NCBI RefSeq assembly: GCF_003182355.1
Contig: NZ_QGTW01000017.1
Span: forward strand, 1 to 64,000
Source of the DNA: Cytobacillus oceanisediminis
Lineage (GTDB): Bacteria > Bacillota > Bacilli > Bacillales > Cytobacillaceae
Length of the DNA stretch: 64,000 nucleotides
Reading direction: 5' to 3'
In this document: positions 35,445-43,282 of the stretch, one piece after another
How the letters are laid out: each line of letters starts with the position of its first letter
How positions within the stretch are numbered: the first letter of the stretch is position 1
Translations under genes and position numbers: made by a program
The notes under the pieces: model-generated
Seen by the model: only the letters and a program-made list of their open reading frames with translations
Databases searched by the model: none
What the model was told of the DNA's origin: nothing

Positions 35445-36374
35445 TTGGCAATACAGCAAAGATGGCTGGTTTCTGTTCCGGTAGCAACATTGTGGACGGC
35501 ATTTGATTCCTCAAGGGATATAGACCGGGAGGCAGTCAGCAATCCAGTCGACCTTGATTCATGGCTTGAGAAACTAACATATGAGCCCCGATTGGAGCTT
35601 TGCGACGGAAACCTTGTACAATCACAGGTTTTATACGGGCAAGAAGTAATCGTACTGGAAGAGAAAGGGGATTGGGCCCGCGTGATTGTACCAGACCAAT
35701 CTTCTTCAAAGGACGAGAGAGGATATCCAGGGTGGATCCCAAAAGCCCAGCTTGTACAAAAAAAAGATTGGGGCCATGATGACAGCAAGGTTGCTGTTGT
35801 GCAAAAGAAAAAAGCAGAGCTTTATTCAGAAGGTCAGAAACGGGAACTTATTTTAAGCTACCAAACCGTTCTTCCGGTTATAAAAGTGGATTCTGAATGG
35901 ATAACCGTGCAGACCCCATCGGGAGAAAGCCTTCTAAAGGCTGAAGATGTTAGTGTATATGAATCTATGGACAGCGTTCCGAAAGGGAATGGAAAAGACA
36001 TCGTTGCAGCAGGAGAACAATTTTTAAATCTGCCGTATTTATGGGGCGGCATGAGCAGTTTTGGCTATGACTGTTCCGGATTCAGTTATTCCATGTGCAA
36101 AGCTAATGGGTATATCATTCCTCGCGATGCGCATGACCAGGCTGAAGCAGGGAAGCCGGTAGAACTCGGTGCCCTTAAACCGGGTGATTTATTGTTTTTT
36201 GCATATGAAGAAGGAAAAGGCAAGCTTCATCACGTAGGTATCTATTATGGTAAAGGAAAATTGCTTCATTCTCCTAATACCGGCAAAACGATCGAAATTA
36301 TCGATCTGAAAGGTACCATATACGAAAAGGAATTATGTGCAGCTAGACGCTACTGGCAAGAGATGGGGGAATAA
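35445..36374 (+). CDS. ykfC: gamma-D-glutamyl-L-diamino acid endopeptidase YkfC
   Basis: Cleaves the gamma-D-Glu-diamino acid bond of L-Ala-gamma-D-Glu-DAP. Two SH3b-like domains (about 1-190) precede an NlpC/P60 domain (about 195-305) with Cys in GYDCSGFSY, His in HHVGIYYG and a third polar residue HSPNTGKT. TTG at 35445 follows AAAGGAGGAG; an upstream in-frame start lacks a ribosome site. No signal peptide, consistent with a cytoplasmic recycling enzyme. Confidence 0.93.
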   Translation: MAIQQRWLVSVPVATLWTAFDSSRDIDREAVSNPVDLDSWLEKLTYEPRLELCDGNLVQSQVLYGQEVIVLEEKGDWARVIVPDQSSSKDERGYPGWIPKAQLVQKKDWGHDDSKVAVVQKKKAELYSEGQKRELILSYQTVLPVIKVDSEWITVQTPSGESLLKAEDVSVYESMDSVPKGNGKDIVAAGEQFLNLPYLWGGMSSFGYDCSGFSYSMCKANGYIIPRDAHDQAEAGKPVELGALKPGDLLFFAYEEGKGKLHHVGIYYGKGKLLHSPNTGKTIEIIDLKGTIYEKELCAARRYWQEMGE

Positions 36375-36376
36375 AG

Positions 36377-37387
36377 ATGCCAAACGAAGCACTATTAAAG
36401 GTCAATAATCTAAAAAAGCATTTTTCAATGGGTAAGGGACAAACCTTAAAAGCGGTGGATGATGTTTCTTTTCATATCCGGAAAGGCGAAACATTTGGAA
36501 TCGTAGGTGAGTCAGGATGCGGTAAATCAACCGCAGGGCGTACGATTATCGGTTTATATGATCGTACCGAAGGGGAGGTTATTTATGGCGGTAGAAACGT
36601 CCATACAATGACTGAAAAAGAAAGGTTCGCCTTTCACCGGAAGATGCAAATGATTTTCCAGGATCCGTATGCGTCCTTAAATCCAAGGTCTACAGTCCAA
36701 GAAATCATCTCAGAGCCTATGGAGGTCCATGGCTTATATCCGAATAAAAAGGAACGTCTTGGACGGGTGTACCAGCTGTTGGAAGACGTTGGGCTGAATA
36801 GGGACCATGCCAATCGCTACCCTCATGAATTCAGCGGCGGGCAGAGACAAAGGATTGGGATTGCACGTGCATTGGCGCTCGATCCGGAATTCATTATCGC
36901 CGATGAACCCATTTCCGCGCTTGATGTATCCGTCCAAGCCCAGGTTGTGAACCTGCTGAAGGGGCTGCAGAAAAAGAAAGGCCTGACCTATCTGTTTATC
37001 GCCCATGATTTATCAATGGTTAAACATATTAGTGACCGTATTGGCGTTATGTATTTGGGTCACTTGGTTGAATTAACGACAAGTGATCGTTTATATAAAA
37101 ACCCTCTTCATCCATATACCCAGGCATTGCTGTCTGCGATTCCCATTCCTGACCCAGATGTCGAGGACCATAGGGAAAGAATTATTTTGGAAGGAGAGCT
37201 TCCAAGTCCAATGAATCCTCCAAGCGGATGCGTATTCAGAACGCGCTGCCCATATGCAATGGAAGCATGTGCGACTATGAAGCCCGAATGGCAGGAGATT
37301 GAAAAGGAACATTATGTGGCATGCCATTTATACAATGAAAAAGTCACAGGAGACAATAACCGCCCGCAAGTAGCGGTGACTAAATAA
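36377..37387 (+). CDS. ykfD: Oligopeptide ABC transporter ATP-binding protein (YkfD/DppF type)
   Basis: ATPase of 336 residues: Walker A GESGCGKST (about 43-51), signature FSGGQRQR, Walker B FIIADEPISALD, and the oligopeptide-type C-terminal cysteine motif (GCVFRTRCPYAMEAC). It probably pairs with DppD to power the DppBC channel. Starts 2 bp after ykfC. Confidence 0.92.
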   Translation: MPNEALLKVNNLKKHFSMGKGQTLKAVDDVSFHIRKGETFGIVGESGCGKSTAGRTIIGLYDRTEGEVIYGGRNVHTMTEKERFAFHRKMQMIFQDPYASLNPRSTVQEIISEPMEVHGLYPNKKERLGRVYQLLEDVGLNRDHANRYPHEFSGGQRQRIGIARALALDPEFIIADEPISALDVSVQAQVVNLLKGLQKKKGLTYLFIAHDLSMVKHISDRIGVMYLGHLVELTTSDRLYKNPLHPYTQALLSAIPIPDPDVEDHRERIILEGELPSPMNPPSGCVFRTRCPYAMEACATMKPEWQEIEKEHYVACHLYNEKVTGDNNRPQVAVTK

Positions 37388-37388
37388 G

Positions 37389-38174
37389 ATGGATTTTTTA
37401 AAATTAAAGGCAGAAATTCTTGAACTGGCCAACCGCTGTGAAGGCCGTGTTGGGGCGTATATCCAAACAGAGGAAGGCATTATTGAAGAGAATTGCAGTA
37501 AGGTATTTTCTTCTGCTAGCTTAATTAAGGTACCCATTTTATTTGCGGGGCTTTCTCAAACTGAGAATGGCCTGCTTCAGCTGGAAAAGGAAGTTCAGAT
37601 TAATAATGCAGTCCGGGTTGGCGGATCTGGGGTATTGCAGTCCATGTCCAAAGAGCTGAAGATGAAAGTAATAGACTTAATGACGCTTATGATCATCGTG
37701 TCAGACAATACAGCTACCAATCTCATCATTGACTTGTTAGGGAAAGAGAAAATCAATGGCTATATGAAAAATATCGGATTAAAAAACACAGAACTCAATC
37801 GGAAGATGATGGATTTTGAGTCTCTGAAAAAGGGCATTGATAATACTACTACTGCCAGAGATATGGCGTTTTGCTTAGAGAGTTTAGCAGAACGTTCAAT
37901 TTTATCGGAGGAAAATAAGGCTTTGGCGAGGCGGATATTGGACGGCCAGCAGTATAAAAACAAACTGGCAAACACTGTGGATCAGGAGAAAGTACAGGTA
38001 GCCAATAAAACAGGAGAACTGCCGGGGATTGAACATGACTGCGGGATATTTACCGGCAATGGAAGAACCGTTTACGCTGCCGTGCTTGTTGACCAGCTTA
38101 AGAACCAGGCAGCTGGAAGAGAAGTTCTATCCTTTATTGGCAGCCGGATATACCGTTATATGATAAAAGACTAA
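37389..38174 (+). CDS. Signal-less serine hydrolase of the class A beta-lactamase fold
   Basis: 261 residues with the three penicillin-recognising motifs: S44-L-I-K47 (SxxK), S105-D-N107 and K207-T-G209. The omega-loop region reads MMDFESLKKGIDNTTTARDM (140-159), without a canonical E-x-x-L-N, so deacylation of beta-lactams may be poor. There is no signal peptide (MDFLKLKAEILELANRCEGR is a soluble helix), whereas secreted beta-lactamases have one. It begins one base after the ykfD stop and closes the murein peptide operon, which suggests a cytoplasmic D-amino-acid peptidase or amidase role (inference). Confidence 0.85.
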   Translation: MDFLKLKAEILELANRCEGRVGAYIQTEEGIIEENCSKVFSSASLIKVPILFAGLSQTENGLLQLEKEVQINNAVRVGGSGVLQSMSKELKMKVIDLMTLMIIVSDNTATNLIIDLLGKEKINGYMKNIGLKNTELNRKMMDFESLKKGIDNTTTARDMAFCLESLAERSILSEENKALARRILDGQQYKNKLANTVDQEKVQVANKTGELPGIEHDCGIFTGNGRTVYAAVLVDQLKNQAAGREVLSFIGSRIYRYMIKD

Positions 38175-38203
38175 AGAATCGTTCTGATGGGAACGGTTCT
38201 TTA
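38173..38203 (+). terminator. Terminator of the dpp-ykf operon
   Basis: Stem AAAGAA-CGTTC / GAACG-TTCTTT overlapping the stop codon; T run short. Confidence 0.6.
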
Positions 38204-38259
38204 ATGGTTTAGGGGAGAAGTTACTTGCGATCAGTCATATTTATGAACAATTTGAAATA

Positions 38260-38277
38260 TACTTGCATCAACAAGTA
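38260..38277. promoter_or_regulatory. Candidate MarR operator 1
   Basis: TACTTG-CATCAA-CAAGTA perfect inverted repeat about 50 bp before marR. A second copy with the same geometry (ACTTG-N6-CAAGC) lies at 38785-38800 after marR. Confidence 0.65.
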
Positions 38278-38328
38278 TTTTCATTTACACTTAATTGTGT
38301 AAGCTCCTGAAGAGAAGAGGAGAACATA

Positions 38329-38769
38329 ATGGCAAAGGAAAAGTATCTTCTGGATAATTCTCTTGGCTATAAGCTATTCCACGCCTCACGTTTAATGTCC
38401 AATCGGCTGAACAAGAATTTCAGGGATGCCGGTTTTGATGTGACGTATGAGCAATGGCAAATCTTAAGCCGCCTTTATGAAAAAGACGGACAAACTCAGA
38501 ATCAGCTTGCTAATAAAAATGAGCGAGACCAGCCAAGTGTATCACGGCTGGTTGATAATATGATTAAAAGAGGTTTGGTTGCCCGGATTAGTGATAAGGC
38601 TGATAAGAGAATTAATCTTATTTATCTGACAGACAAGGGCAGGGATATGGAAAATGTTCTAACAGCACTTGCTTTAAAGACGATTGATGATGCATCAGAT
38701 TCAATCGATAGTAAGGAGCTTGAGATATGTCTCCGAGTTCTGGACCAGGTAAGGGAAAATCTCAAATGA
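38329..38769 (+). CDS. MarR family transcriptional regulator
   Basis: 146 residues with a winged helix-turn-helix (about 35-105: QWQILSRLYEKDGQTQNQLANKNERDQPSVSRLVDNMIKRGLVAR...DKRINLIYLTDKG) and helical dimer ends. AGAGGAGAACATA before the ATG. It precedes a siderophore importer, and matching inverted repeats flank the gene, so it likely controls itself and the importer (inference). The ligand cannot be read from sequence. Confidence 0.9.
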   Translation: MAKEKYLLDNSLGYKLFHASRLMSNRLNKNFRDAGFDVTYEQWQILSRLYEKDGQTQNQLANKNERDQPSVSRLVDNMIKRGLVARISDKADKRINLIYLTDKGRDMENVLTALALKTIDDASDSIDSKELEICLRVLDQVRENLK

Positions 38770-38784
38770 GATTTCCTCCAGAAA

Positions 38785-38800
38785 ACTTGTCTAAACAAGC
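38785..38800. promoter_or_regulatory. Candidate MarR operator 2
   Basis: ACTTG-TCTAAA-CAAGC, same half-sites and 6-bp spacer as the site before marR, placed about 50 bp upstream of the importer's -35. Confidence 0.6.
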
Positions 38801-38850
38801 AATACTATTATTTTTTTATTTATCAATGATAATCTTTCTCACTTGATTCG

Positions 38851-38913
38851 TTGACACTGCTAAAAATTTCCTATACACTATAAAAGTGCATTTGATAATG
38901 ATAACCATTATCA
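38851..38913 (+). promoter_or_regulatory. Importer promoter with Fur box
   Basis: TTGACA (38851-38856), 17 bp, TACACT (38874-38879). Just downstream, 38893-38913 is a near-perfect Fur box (TGATAATGATAA then CCATTATCA). A weaker TGATAAT half-box lies at 38827. Iron should repress this operon. Confidence 0.88.
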
Positions 38914-38995
38914 ATTATTTTTTTGGTTAATAGTGAGAATGATTATTAGTTTCATATTTTATAAACTTCAATCTAGGAAAGTGTTAGGAACTGCC

Positions 38996-39946
38996 ATGAA
39001 AAAAAGGTATTTAATCATTATCCTTATTCTTTTATCTTTTACCTCTTTATTTATTGGGGTTAAGAATTTAAATCCTCTCGATTTATTTAATATGGATGAA
39101 GACCAGGTGCATATTTTAACAGCCAGCCGATTCCCGCGGCTCATAAGTATCATTATTGCGGGGATGAGCATGAGTATTGCCGGATTGATTATGCAGCAGC
39201 TGTCCAGAAACAAATTTGTATCGCCGACCACGGCGGGTACACTGGATTCGGCCCGGCTTGGTATTCTGGTTTCTCTTATGCTGTTTACTTCAGCAAGCCC
39301 ATTCGTAAAAATGCTGGTTGCCTTTGCCTTTGCGCTTCTGGGAACTTTCATTTTTATGAAAATACTGGATAGGATCAAGTTTAAGGATGCCATCTTCATC
39401 CCGCTTGTCGGGCTGATGTTTGGAAATATCATAGGCAGCATTACAACCTTCTTCGCCTTGAAGGAAGATTTGGTTCAGAATATGTCTTCATGGCTGCAAG
39501 GGAACTTTTCTATGATGATCCAAGGAAGGTATGAGCTCCTGTATATTAGCATTCCAATTGTGCTCGTTGCTTACCTCTATGCCAATAAGTTCACCATTGC
39601 GGGAATGGGAGAAGAATTTTCTGTGAACCTGGGGCTTAACCATAGGCAGGTTGTAAATATAGGCTTGGTTATCGTCGCACTTGTCACTACGGTGGTCGTT
39701 TTAACGGTGGGGATGATCCCGTTCCTCGGCTTAATTATTCCTAATATCGTGACCATCTATCAAGGGGACCACCTAAAGAAAAGCCTTTCCCATACAGCGC
39801 TGATGGGCGCAATATTCGTGCTCATCTGTGACATCTTCGGACGTGTAATTATTTATCCGTATGAAATTCCGATTGGTGTAACAGTAGGTGTGATTGGAAG
39901 CGGAATTTTTCTTTATCTGATCATGAGGAGAAAGGCATATGAGTAA
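38996..39946 (+). CDS. yclN: Siderophore ABC transporter permease (YclN/FatD type)
   Basis: FecCD-family permease of 316 residues with about nine helices, very similar in text to YclN of B. subtilis (SRFPRLISIIIAGMSMSIAGLIMQQLSRNKFVSPTTAGT). YclNOPQ imports petrobactin and related catecholates in B. subtilis. The ATG at 38996 gives the family's N-terminus and length; the in-frame start at 38933 lies too near the Fur box and adds a non-homologous stretch. Confidence 0.92.
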   Translation: MKKRYLIIILILLSFTSLFIGVKNLNPLDLFNMDEDQVHILTASRFPRLISIIIAGMSMSIAGLIMQQLSRNKFVSPTTAGTLDSARLGILVSLMLFTSASPFVKMLVAFAFALLGTFIFMKILDRIKFKDAIFIPLVGLMFGNIIGSITTFFALKEDLVQNMSSWLQGNFSMMIQGRYELLYISIPIVLVAYLYANKFTIAGMGEEFSVNLGLNHRQVVNIGLVIVALVTTVVVLTVGMIPFLGLIIPNIVTIYQGDHLKKSLSHTALMGAIFVLICDIFGRVIIYPYEIPIGVTVGVIGSGIFLYLIMRRKAYE

Positions 39947-40892
39947 ACAAGCAAAAATCGGCATCCTTTCAGGTGTATCAATTATTTTGATTTTGAGTTT
40001 CTTATTTATAGATTTAGGAAGCAATTGGGACTATGCACTTCCTAAAAGAGGGAAAAAGGTGCTCGCCATCATTTTAACGGGCGGAGTCATTGCCTTTTCA
40101 ACGATGATTTTCCAAACGATCACGAATAATCGAATCTTAACGCCAAGCATAATTGGCCTGGATTCCCTATACATGCTAATTCAGACCTTCCTCATCTTCG
40201 TACTAGGCTCGATGAATGAAACGGTTATGAATAAAAATATTAACTTTCTAATCTCGATCGGATTGATGGTATTATTCGCAGGCCTGCTGTACCGCATCCT
40301 TTTTAAAAAAGAGGGCGGCCAGAATATCTATTTTCTTTTACTAGTAGGGATTATATTTGGAACCTTTTTTCAAAGTATTTCTTCATTCATGGAAGTTCTG
40401 ATTGATCCGAATGAGTTCATGATTGTGCAGGATCGAATGTTTGCCAGCTTCAACAATGTCAATACAGACCTTCTAATCATTGCGATGGTCCTTATCGCCT
40501 TAACTGGAGCCTATTTTTACCGTTTTTCAAAATATCTCGACGTACTTTCGCTGGGGAGGGAGCAGGCGGTAAATCTGGGCGTTGATTACGATTATGTCGT
40601 AAAAAGGCTATTGATTATCGTTGCCATCCTGGTTTCGATTGCAACAGCTTTAGTCGGGCCGATCACTTTCCTTGGCCTCCTTGTCGCAAATGTCGCACAT
40701 GAATTCATGAAAACGTTTCAGCACAAATACTTAATTCTGGGTTCAATTCTAATTAGCATTATCGCTCTTGTCGGCGGCCAGCTGATTGTGGAAAGAGTGT
40801 TTACTTTCTCTACGACGTTGAGTGTCATCATTAACTTTGCGGGCGGCGTGTATTTTATCTATCTTCTATTAAAGGAGAATAAAACATGGTAG
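39939..40892 (+). CDS. yclO: Siderophore ABC transporter permease (YclO/FatC type)
   Basis: Second FecCD-family permease, 317 residues, eight to nine helices. AGGAGAAAGG precedes its ATG inside the end of yclN (8-bp overlap). TIFQTITNNRILTPSIIGLDSLY is the family signature. Confidence 0.92.
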   Translation: MSKQAKIGILSGVSIILILSFLFIDLGSNWDYALPKRGKKVLAIILTGGVIAFSTMIFQTITNNRILTPSIIGLDSLYMLIQTFLIFVLGSMNETVMNKNINFLISIGLMVLFAGLLYRILFKKEGGQNIYFLLLVGIIFGTFFQSISSFMEVLIDPNEFMIVQDRMFASFNNVNTDLLIIAMVLIALTGAYFYRFSKYLDVLSLGREQAVNLGVDYDYVVKRLLIIVAILVSIATALVGPITFLGLLVANVAHEFMKTFQHKYLILGSILISIIALVGGQLIVERVFTFSTTLSVIINFAGGVYFIYLLLKENKTW

Positions 40893-41644
40893 ATGTTGTG
40901 AATGTCTCAAAACAATATGGAAGCAAATATGTAGTTGAAAATGTTTCAGTTAGTATCCCAAAAGGGAAGATCACCTCTTTTATCGGGCCGAACGGAGCGG
41001 GTAAAAGTACTCTTCTTTCGATGATCAGCCGCCTTATCACTGCTGATGAGGGGGAAATATTAATCGAAGGCAAAAGGCTGGATCAATGTAAAAGCAAGGA
41101 TCTTGCCAAACAAATTTCAATCCTTAAACAATCCAATAATATCAGCATCAGGCTGACAATCAGGGAGCTCGTTTCATTTGGGCGCTTTCCTTATTCACAG
41201 GGGCGTTTAACAAAAGAGGATTGGAAATTTGTTGATGAAGCCATTGACTATATGGAGTTAAAGGATATTGAAAACAAATATCTTGACCAATTGAGCGGCG
41301 GCCAAAAGCAGCGTGCTTATATCGCCATGGTCATTGCCCAAAATACCGATTATATCCTTCTGGATGAGCCTCTTAATAATCTGGATATGAAGCATTCGGT
41401 GCAGATTATGAAGGTACTTCGGAGGCTGACCCAGGAAATGGGAAAAACCGTCATCATTGTTATTCATGATATCAATTTTGCTTCCACTTATTCTGATTAT
41501 ATTGTTGCTTTAAAGAATGGCAAGGTAGTCAAGGCTGGCACGACTGATGAAATCATTTCCTCTCCCGTGTTAAAGGAAGTCTATGATATGAATATCCAAA
41601 TTCAAGAGTTTAACTGCCAAAAGTTTTGTATGGTATTCAACTAA
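40886..41644 (+). CDS. yclP: Siderophore ABC transporter ATP-binding protein (YclP)
   Basis: 252 residues: Walker A GPNGAGKST (33-41), signature LSGGQKQRAYIA, Walker B YILLDEPLNNLD. Overlaps yclO by 7 bp. Powers import through YclNO. Confidence 0.93.
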   Translation: MVDVVNVSKQYGSKYVVENVSVSIPKGKITSFIGPNGAGKSTLLSMISRLITADEGEILIEGKRLDQCKSKDLAKQISILKQSNNISIRLTIRELVSFGRFPYSQGRLTKEDWKFVDEAIDYMELKDIENKYLDQLSGGQKQRAYIAMVIAQNTDYILLDEPLNNLDMKHSVQIMKVLRRLTQEMGKTVIIVIHDINFASTYSDYIVALKNGKVVKAGTTDEIISSPVLKEVYDMNIQIQEFNCQKFCMVFN

Positions 41645-41764
41645 TGGTTTCTCAAAATTGGTCGCTTTTCAAAGGGCAATTAGAGGAAGGGCCCTCCTCA
41701 AAAATAGGTCTTAGATGAGCGGGCAATTTTTGAAATAATATATTATTCTATGAGGTGAACAAAC

Positions 41765-42721
41765 ATGGCAAGAAAGTTATCATTGTTTTTAATAATGGCT
41801 GTGTTGGCTATTGTGACTGCAGCTTGCGGTACAGAAACATCACAAGAAGCAAATGGCTCAGATAAGGACAGTAAAACAGAATCAAACGAAATCACAATTG
41901 AGCATCAATTGGGAGAAACACCGGTGAAAGTAAACCCGGAAAAAGTAATAGTCTTTGATTTTGGTGTGCTGGATACATTAGATAAGCTTGGCGTTGAAGT
42001 GACAGGCGTTCCTCAGGTGAATATTCCCCAATATCTTTCTAAGTTTGAAGACAGCAAGTATGAGAATGTTGGAAGCCTGAAAGAACCTGATTTTGAAAAA
42101 ATCAGCGAAATTGAACCTGAACTGATTATCATTTCAGGACGACAGCAGGAAGCTTATGAAGAATTGAGCGAAATTGCACCTACTATTTTTATGGGTGTAG
42201 ATACATCTAAATACATGCAATCTTTTAAAGAAAACACCAAGACATTAGGAGAGGTTTTCGGCAAGGAAGAAGAAGCAGAGAAAGAGCTTGCCAGCATTGA
42301 AGAGTCCATCGCAGCATTAAAAGAGAAAGCAACTGCAGATGGAAGCAATGGTTTAATCATCTTAGCGAATGAAGGTAGCCTTAGTGCATATGGATCTGCC
42401 TCCCGCTTTGGAATTATCCATGATGTGTTTGGCATTAAGCCTGCCGATGATAAAATTGAAGTTTCCACTCATGGGCAAAGCGTTTCTTCAGAATATATTG
42501 TAGAAAAAGATCCGGACTATCTATTTGTCATCGATAGAGGGGCAGCAGTGGAAGGAGAATCCTCTGCCAAACAAATCATTGAAAATGAACTGGTGAAAAA
42601 GACAAAAGCGTATAAAAATGATCATATTGTCTACTTAAATCCTGATTATTGGTACCTTTCAGGCGGCGGATTAGTTTCTGTAGCCGAAATGGTGAAGGAA
42701 ATTGAAAAAGGGTTGGAATAA
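41765..42721 (+). CDS. yclQ: Siderophore-binding lipoprotein (YclQ/FatB type)
   Basis: 318-residue periplasmic-binding-fold lipoprotein: signal MARKLSLFLIMAVLAIVTAAC with lipidated Cys21, acidic linker, then the FhuD/BtuF-like domain (EKVIVFDFGVLDTLDKLGVEVTGVP). It has its own ribosome site (GAGGTGAAC) 120 bp after yclP; that gap has a small hairpin GAGGA/TCCTC near 41688-41704. Confidence 0.93.
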   Translation: MARKLSLFLIMAVLAIVTAACGTETSQEANGSDKDSKTESNEITIEHQLGETPVKVNPEKVIVFDFGVLDTLDKLGVEVTGVPQVNIPQYLSKFEDSKYENVGSLKEPDFEKISEIEPELIIISGRQQEAYEELSEIAPTIFMGVDTSKYMQSFKENTKTLGEVFGKEEEAEKELASIEESIAALKEKATADGSNGLIILANEGSLSAYGSASRFGIIHDVFGIKPADDKIEVSTHGQSVSSEYIVEKDPDYLFVIDRGAAVEGESSAKQIIENELVKKTKAYKNDHIVYLNPDYWYLSGGGLVSVAEMVKEIEKGLE

Positions 42722-42768
42722 CTAAAAGAAATAGACTAGAAAGTCCAACTTTTAAGGGTTATTATATA

Positions 42769-42808
42769 AAAAAGAGCATGAATTCATCGATTTCATGCTC
42801 TTTTTTTA
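42769..42808 (+). terminator. Terminator after yclQ
   Basis: Stem AAAAAGAGCATGAA / TTCATGCTCTTTTTTT. Confidence 0.9.
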
Positions 42809-42821
42809 TTGGAGAGAAGTT

Positions 42822-42916
42822 TATTTGCAACTTTGGCCAATATATTAGCAAGTTTTTCATTTTATTTGCAACTTCCACCCATATATTTGCAGCTTTTAAA
42901 TTATATTAGTAACTTC
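42822..42916. repeat. Degenerate array with alternating 20/21-bp period
   Basis: Five units of TATTWGCAACTTT-like sequence; the core G of GCA/GTA lies at 42827, 42848, 42868, 42889 and 42909, i.e. steps of 21, 20, 21, 20. The rest of the 42722-43282 gap holds terminators and a palindromic repeat. Confidence 0.6.
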
Positions 42917-43000
42917 TTTCTGGTTGAATTTTTAAGGCTTGGACCATCTGTTGTACCCGTAAAAAAGTCCTTTGGAACAAACCGGGCAAAAAGGGACAGA

Positions 43001-43036
43001 CTGTAGGCAGCCACAACGGCTGCCTACAGTCTTTTA
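43001..43036 (+). terminator. Strong hairpin GACTGTAGGCAGCC/GGCTGCCTACAGTC
   Basis: Fourteen-bp perfect arms around ACAAC, followed by TTTT. Upstream 42935-43000 (ACCATCTGTTGTACCCG...AAAGGGACA) has no supported gene. Confidence 0.65.
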
Positions 43037-43056
43037 GGTTGTCTTTGAAATGGGTC

Positions 43057-43186
43057 TGTTGATTTCCGTTCCAGGCGCTCAGCGAACGCGGGCGGCCCGG
43101 GGAGCCTCCTCGTCGCTTCGCTCCTGCGGAGTCTCTCCTGACCCTTGCTCCCGCAGGAGTCTTCGCACCTTCCACTCCAATCAACA
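43057..43186. repeat. Dispersed palindromic repeat, family B
   Basis: Bounded by TGTTGATT and AATCAACA, with GC-rich inner text GGCGCTCAGCGAACGCGGGCGGCC ... CTCCTGCGGAG ... CTCCCGCAGGAG. It shares its outer ends with family A but lacks that family's CGAAAATGCA core. Typical Bacillaceae intergenic palindrome. Confidence 0.75.
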
Positions 43187-43282
43187 GGATTTTAAAATTG
43201 AATGTGGCAGTAGAATCAAGCCTATTTTAAACAGGAAAATTAAAAAAGCACGCCCAAAAGGACGTGCTTCATTTGGTATTAT

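Noticed and set aside
42809..43006. Open frame of 65 codons after yclQ
   Set aside because: It reads through the 20-bp array and repeat DNA; low-complexity, no ribosome site of its own.
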